Source: Argyresthia goedartella (Eukaryota > Arthropoda > Insecta > Lepidoptera > Argyresthiidae). From it: a stretch of DNA of 64,000 bases. The notes beneath the pieces are model-generated. The model made no database searches. It was not told the DNA's origin and saw nothing but the letters and a program-made list of their open reading frames with translations. Both the position numbers and the translations under genes were made by a program. Shown here piece by piece: positions 62,200-64,000 of this stretch (positions within the stretch are counted from its first letter, which is position 1; every line of letters begins with the position of its first letter). The stretch lies in assembly GCA_949825045.1 (NCBI GenBank), contig OX463829.1:30319715-30383714 (forward strand), in the 5' to 3' direction.

Positions 62200-63940
62200 T
62201 TTACCGACCCCACTGTTTTAAACAGAACGTCACGCTCTTCTTGTCATCCCTAAATACTGTCCTGGAATCGCTTGTCTCATTCCCTAATATCATTCTTGTG
62301 GGCGACATTAATATTAATATTACTCCTGAAAGCACAGAAAATAATCATGAGGAATACCTAAATCTACTGGCTATGCATGGAATGTTACCCACTCATACTC
62401 TCCCGACTAGGCGTTCCTCTTGCTTGGATCATCTCATACTTAAATCTAAAAATCCGAATACCACTATTGTGCTTCATTCATCTTTAACCGATCATGACGC
62501 AGTAATTTTTTGTATAGATGGTAATCAACCTAAAAGTGCTCCTTTAACTATTTCAAAAATAGATCATGCTGGATTAGATCTTACTATGAGTACGCTGAAT
62601 TTTGACCCTATCCTAACATCGCATGACCCTAATGAAGCTGCATGTTTATTGGTAAGTGTCCTGGCTCAGGCCCTAGTCTCTAACACAAAATTATTAAGGC
62701 TACCCCGGCGGACTAGAACTATCAAACCTTGGATTACTATCGGACTTATGCGGTGCATGCGCAACCGTGATAATATGCACAAAAAGCTTAAGCTTACTCC
62801 AGATGATTCCGTTCTCAAAATTACTTACCGTAGATACCGCAATTATTGCAATGACATCTTAAAGAAAGTCAAACGTGAATACCTTAAAGCGCAAATTCAG
62901 GATGCTGGAGCTAATTGCAAAAAACTTTGGGATGTAATTAAAGCTAATACCAATATGGCGAAACCTAAGCATCCCGCTTCGAACTTGTTAAACATTTCAG
63001 ATTCTCCGTCTTCCTCTGTCAATAGTGTAAATGACTACTTCACCAACATAGGCAAAGCGCTGCCTGAGCAGACTCAAATCCTTAACAGTGGCGTTAGTTC
63101 CGATAATTTAAACTCGTCCAACGTCGCTCATTCCTTCGTAATGTTCGACACGGATGAAACTGGAGTTTAAAATATAATCATGACCTTAAAAAACAACTGT
63201 GCCACGGGCTGGGATGGTATCCCCTCTTGGTTTCTAAAAAAAATTTTTTTTTTTTATTCCATCACTCACTCATGTTTGCAGGTTGAGTCTTGCTACCGGC
63301 GTTTTCCCAGATGTGTTTAAAAAAGCTGTTATAAAGCCCATCTTCAAAGCGGGGGATCGAGATCGTGTCACTAATTATCGACCGATTTCTATATTGCCTT
63401 CTCTAACAAAGATTTTGGAACGAATCATGAATAAAAGGTTGATTAATTATCTCGAAAGCAACAATCTGCTTGCATCCCAGCTATATGGATTTCGGGCGAA
63501 TAAATCTACCGCTGATGCCGTGTTTGATCTAACTAATTTTGCTGTCACCAATCTGGATGAAGGTAAAAAATGCCTATCTATATTTTTAGATCTCGCAAAG
63601 GCGTTTGACACGGTCTCGATTCCCCTGCTTATAGATAAATTAGAACAGTTAGGAGTTAGAGGTGAGACTCTAAATTTATTTAATAGTTATTTATCAAACC
63701 GTAGTCAAATCGTTAAAATTGACAATGTAACGAGCGATGCCCTACCCGTTACCTATGGCGTTCCGCAGGGAAGCATCCTCGGCCCATCCCTATTTCTGGC
63801 TTTTATTAATGAATTATGTTGCATCCCCCTCCGTAATGGCAAAATCGTCTCTTTCGCCCATGACACAGCACTGATATTTCAAGCAGACTCCCTACAGGAA
63901 CTTTTTCATACGCTCAAGAGGGTTTGGACATAGTTTTGCG
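62200..63940 (+). pseudogene. LINE ORF2 remnant with mutated RT active site
   Basis: The endonuclease C-terminal half (IILVGDININITPES, SSCLDHLILKS, SLTDHDAVIF) is open to a stop at 63168. The RT resumes at 63283: [60 protein letters not shown]. The catalytic box reads FAHD where the intact relative has YADD, so the first Asp is lost. A short A/T-run insertion at 63237-63258 breaks the frame between the halves. Confidence 0.75.
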
Positions 63941-64000
63941 TTGGCTTGGAAGAAATTTCATCATTCATCATCATTTCAGCCTGTTAACGTCCACTGCTGA

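Larger units (their letters stand above)
61150..64000 (+). mobile_element. Decayed Jockey-like LINE running off the right edge
   Basis: A relative of the element at 6893-11910. A Cys motif (GKWKCADCKS at 61175-61205) is followed by ORF1 pieces (61295-62066) with a coiled coil and the FP-like end YKFVWVKFGTVYVRKDE. ORF2 pieces are at 62200-63170 and 63283-63940. The N-terminal endonuclease is mostly deleted near 62130-62200. Confidence 0.7.

Overview
The window looks like a piece of an insect nuclear genome, most likely a moth or butterfly. This is an inference from three things. The one clear host gene is a translation elongation factor whose exons read like lepidopteran eEF1-gamma. The retrotransposon families are of the Jockey/CR1 kind that crowd lepidopteran genomes. 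There is also a maT-like (DD37D) mariner. There is no bacterial gene organisation, no rRNA and no CRISPR array.

The host gene is eEF1-gamma on the + strand, 35727-54448. It has ten coding exons that join without a frame break into 1272 nt (423 aa plus stop). The promoter has a short TCT/TOP-like start. Introns 3, 4, 7, 8 and 9 hold MITEs, LINEs or minisatellites; intron 4 alone is about 10.1 kb and carries two long antisense LINEs. Beyond its poly(A) signal there may be the last exon of a convergent gene (about 54670-55696, - strand).

Most of the rest is nested mobile DNA. 1-2135 (-): a LINE ORF2 with no stop that I could find, running off the left edge. A 7-bp-TSD-flanked, 5'-truncated copy of the same family sits at 44427-46932. 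2604-5920 (+): a decayed RNase H-bearing LINE with a 377-bp tandem duplication. 6069-6739: a short terminal-inverted-repeat element. 6893-about 11900 (-): a Jockey-like LINE with open ORF1 and ORF2; a decayed relative runs off the right edge at 61150-64000. 12666: a tRNA-Lys primer binding site behind an LTR-like end. 13662-21832: a Sola-like DNA transposon (30-bp TIRs, 4-bp TSD ATTT) whose 698-codon transposase is split by a LINE (14943-20224). 22877-27215 and beyond (-): a second LINE of the same type. 28346-29890: a decayed piggyBac-like gene. 30640-34363: LINE fragments, a Helitron N-terminus and an LTR-like promoter block. 56221-58010: a decayed tyrosine-recombinase (Crypton-like) gene split by a mariner. 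60375-60670: a Gypsy remnant.

The most unusual signal is in the LINEs. In three of them the last codons of ORF1 read TTT-CGN-NNN-stop, and the endonuclease-RT ORF lies in the +1 frame across that point; in the two related elements I found no upstream AUG for ORF2. The same two related elements carry tRNA-like A-box/B-box modules upstream of ORF1. Most of the frame breaks I could locate in otherwise open LINE ORFs are one-base changes in homopolymer runs, so assembly error must be kept apart from real decay.
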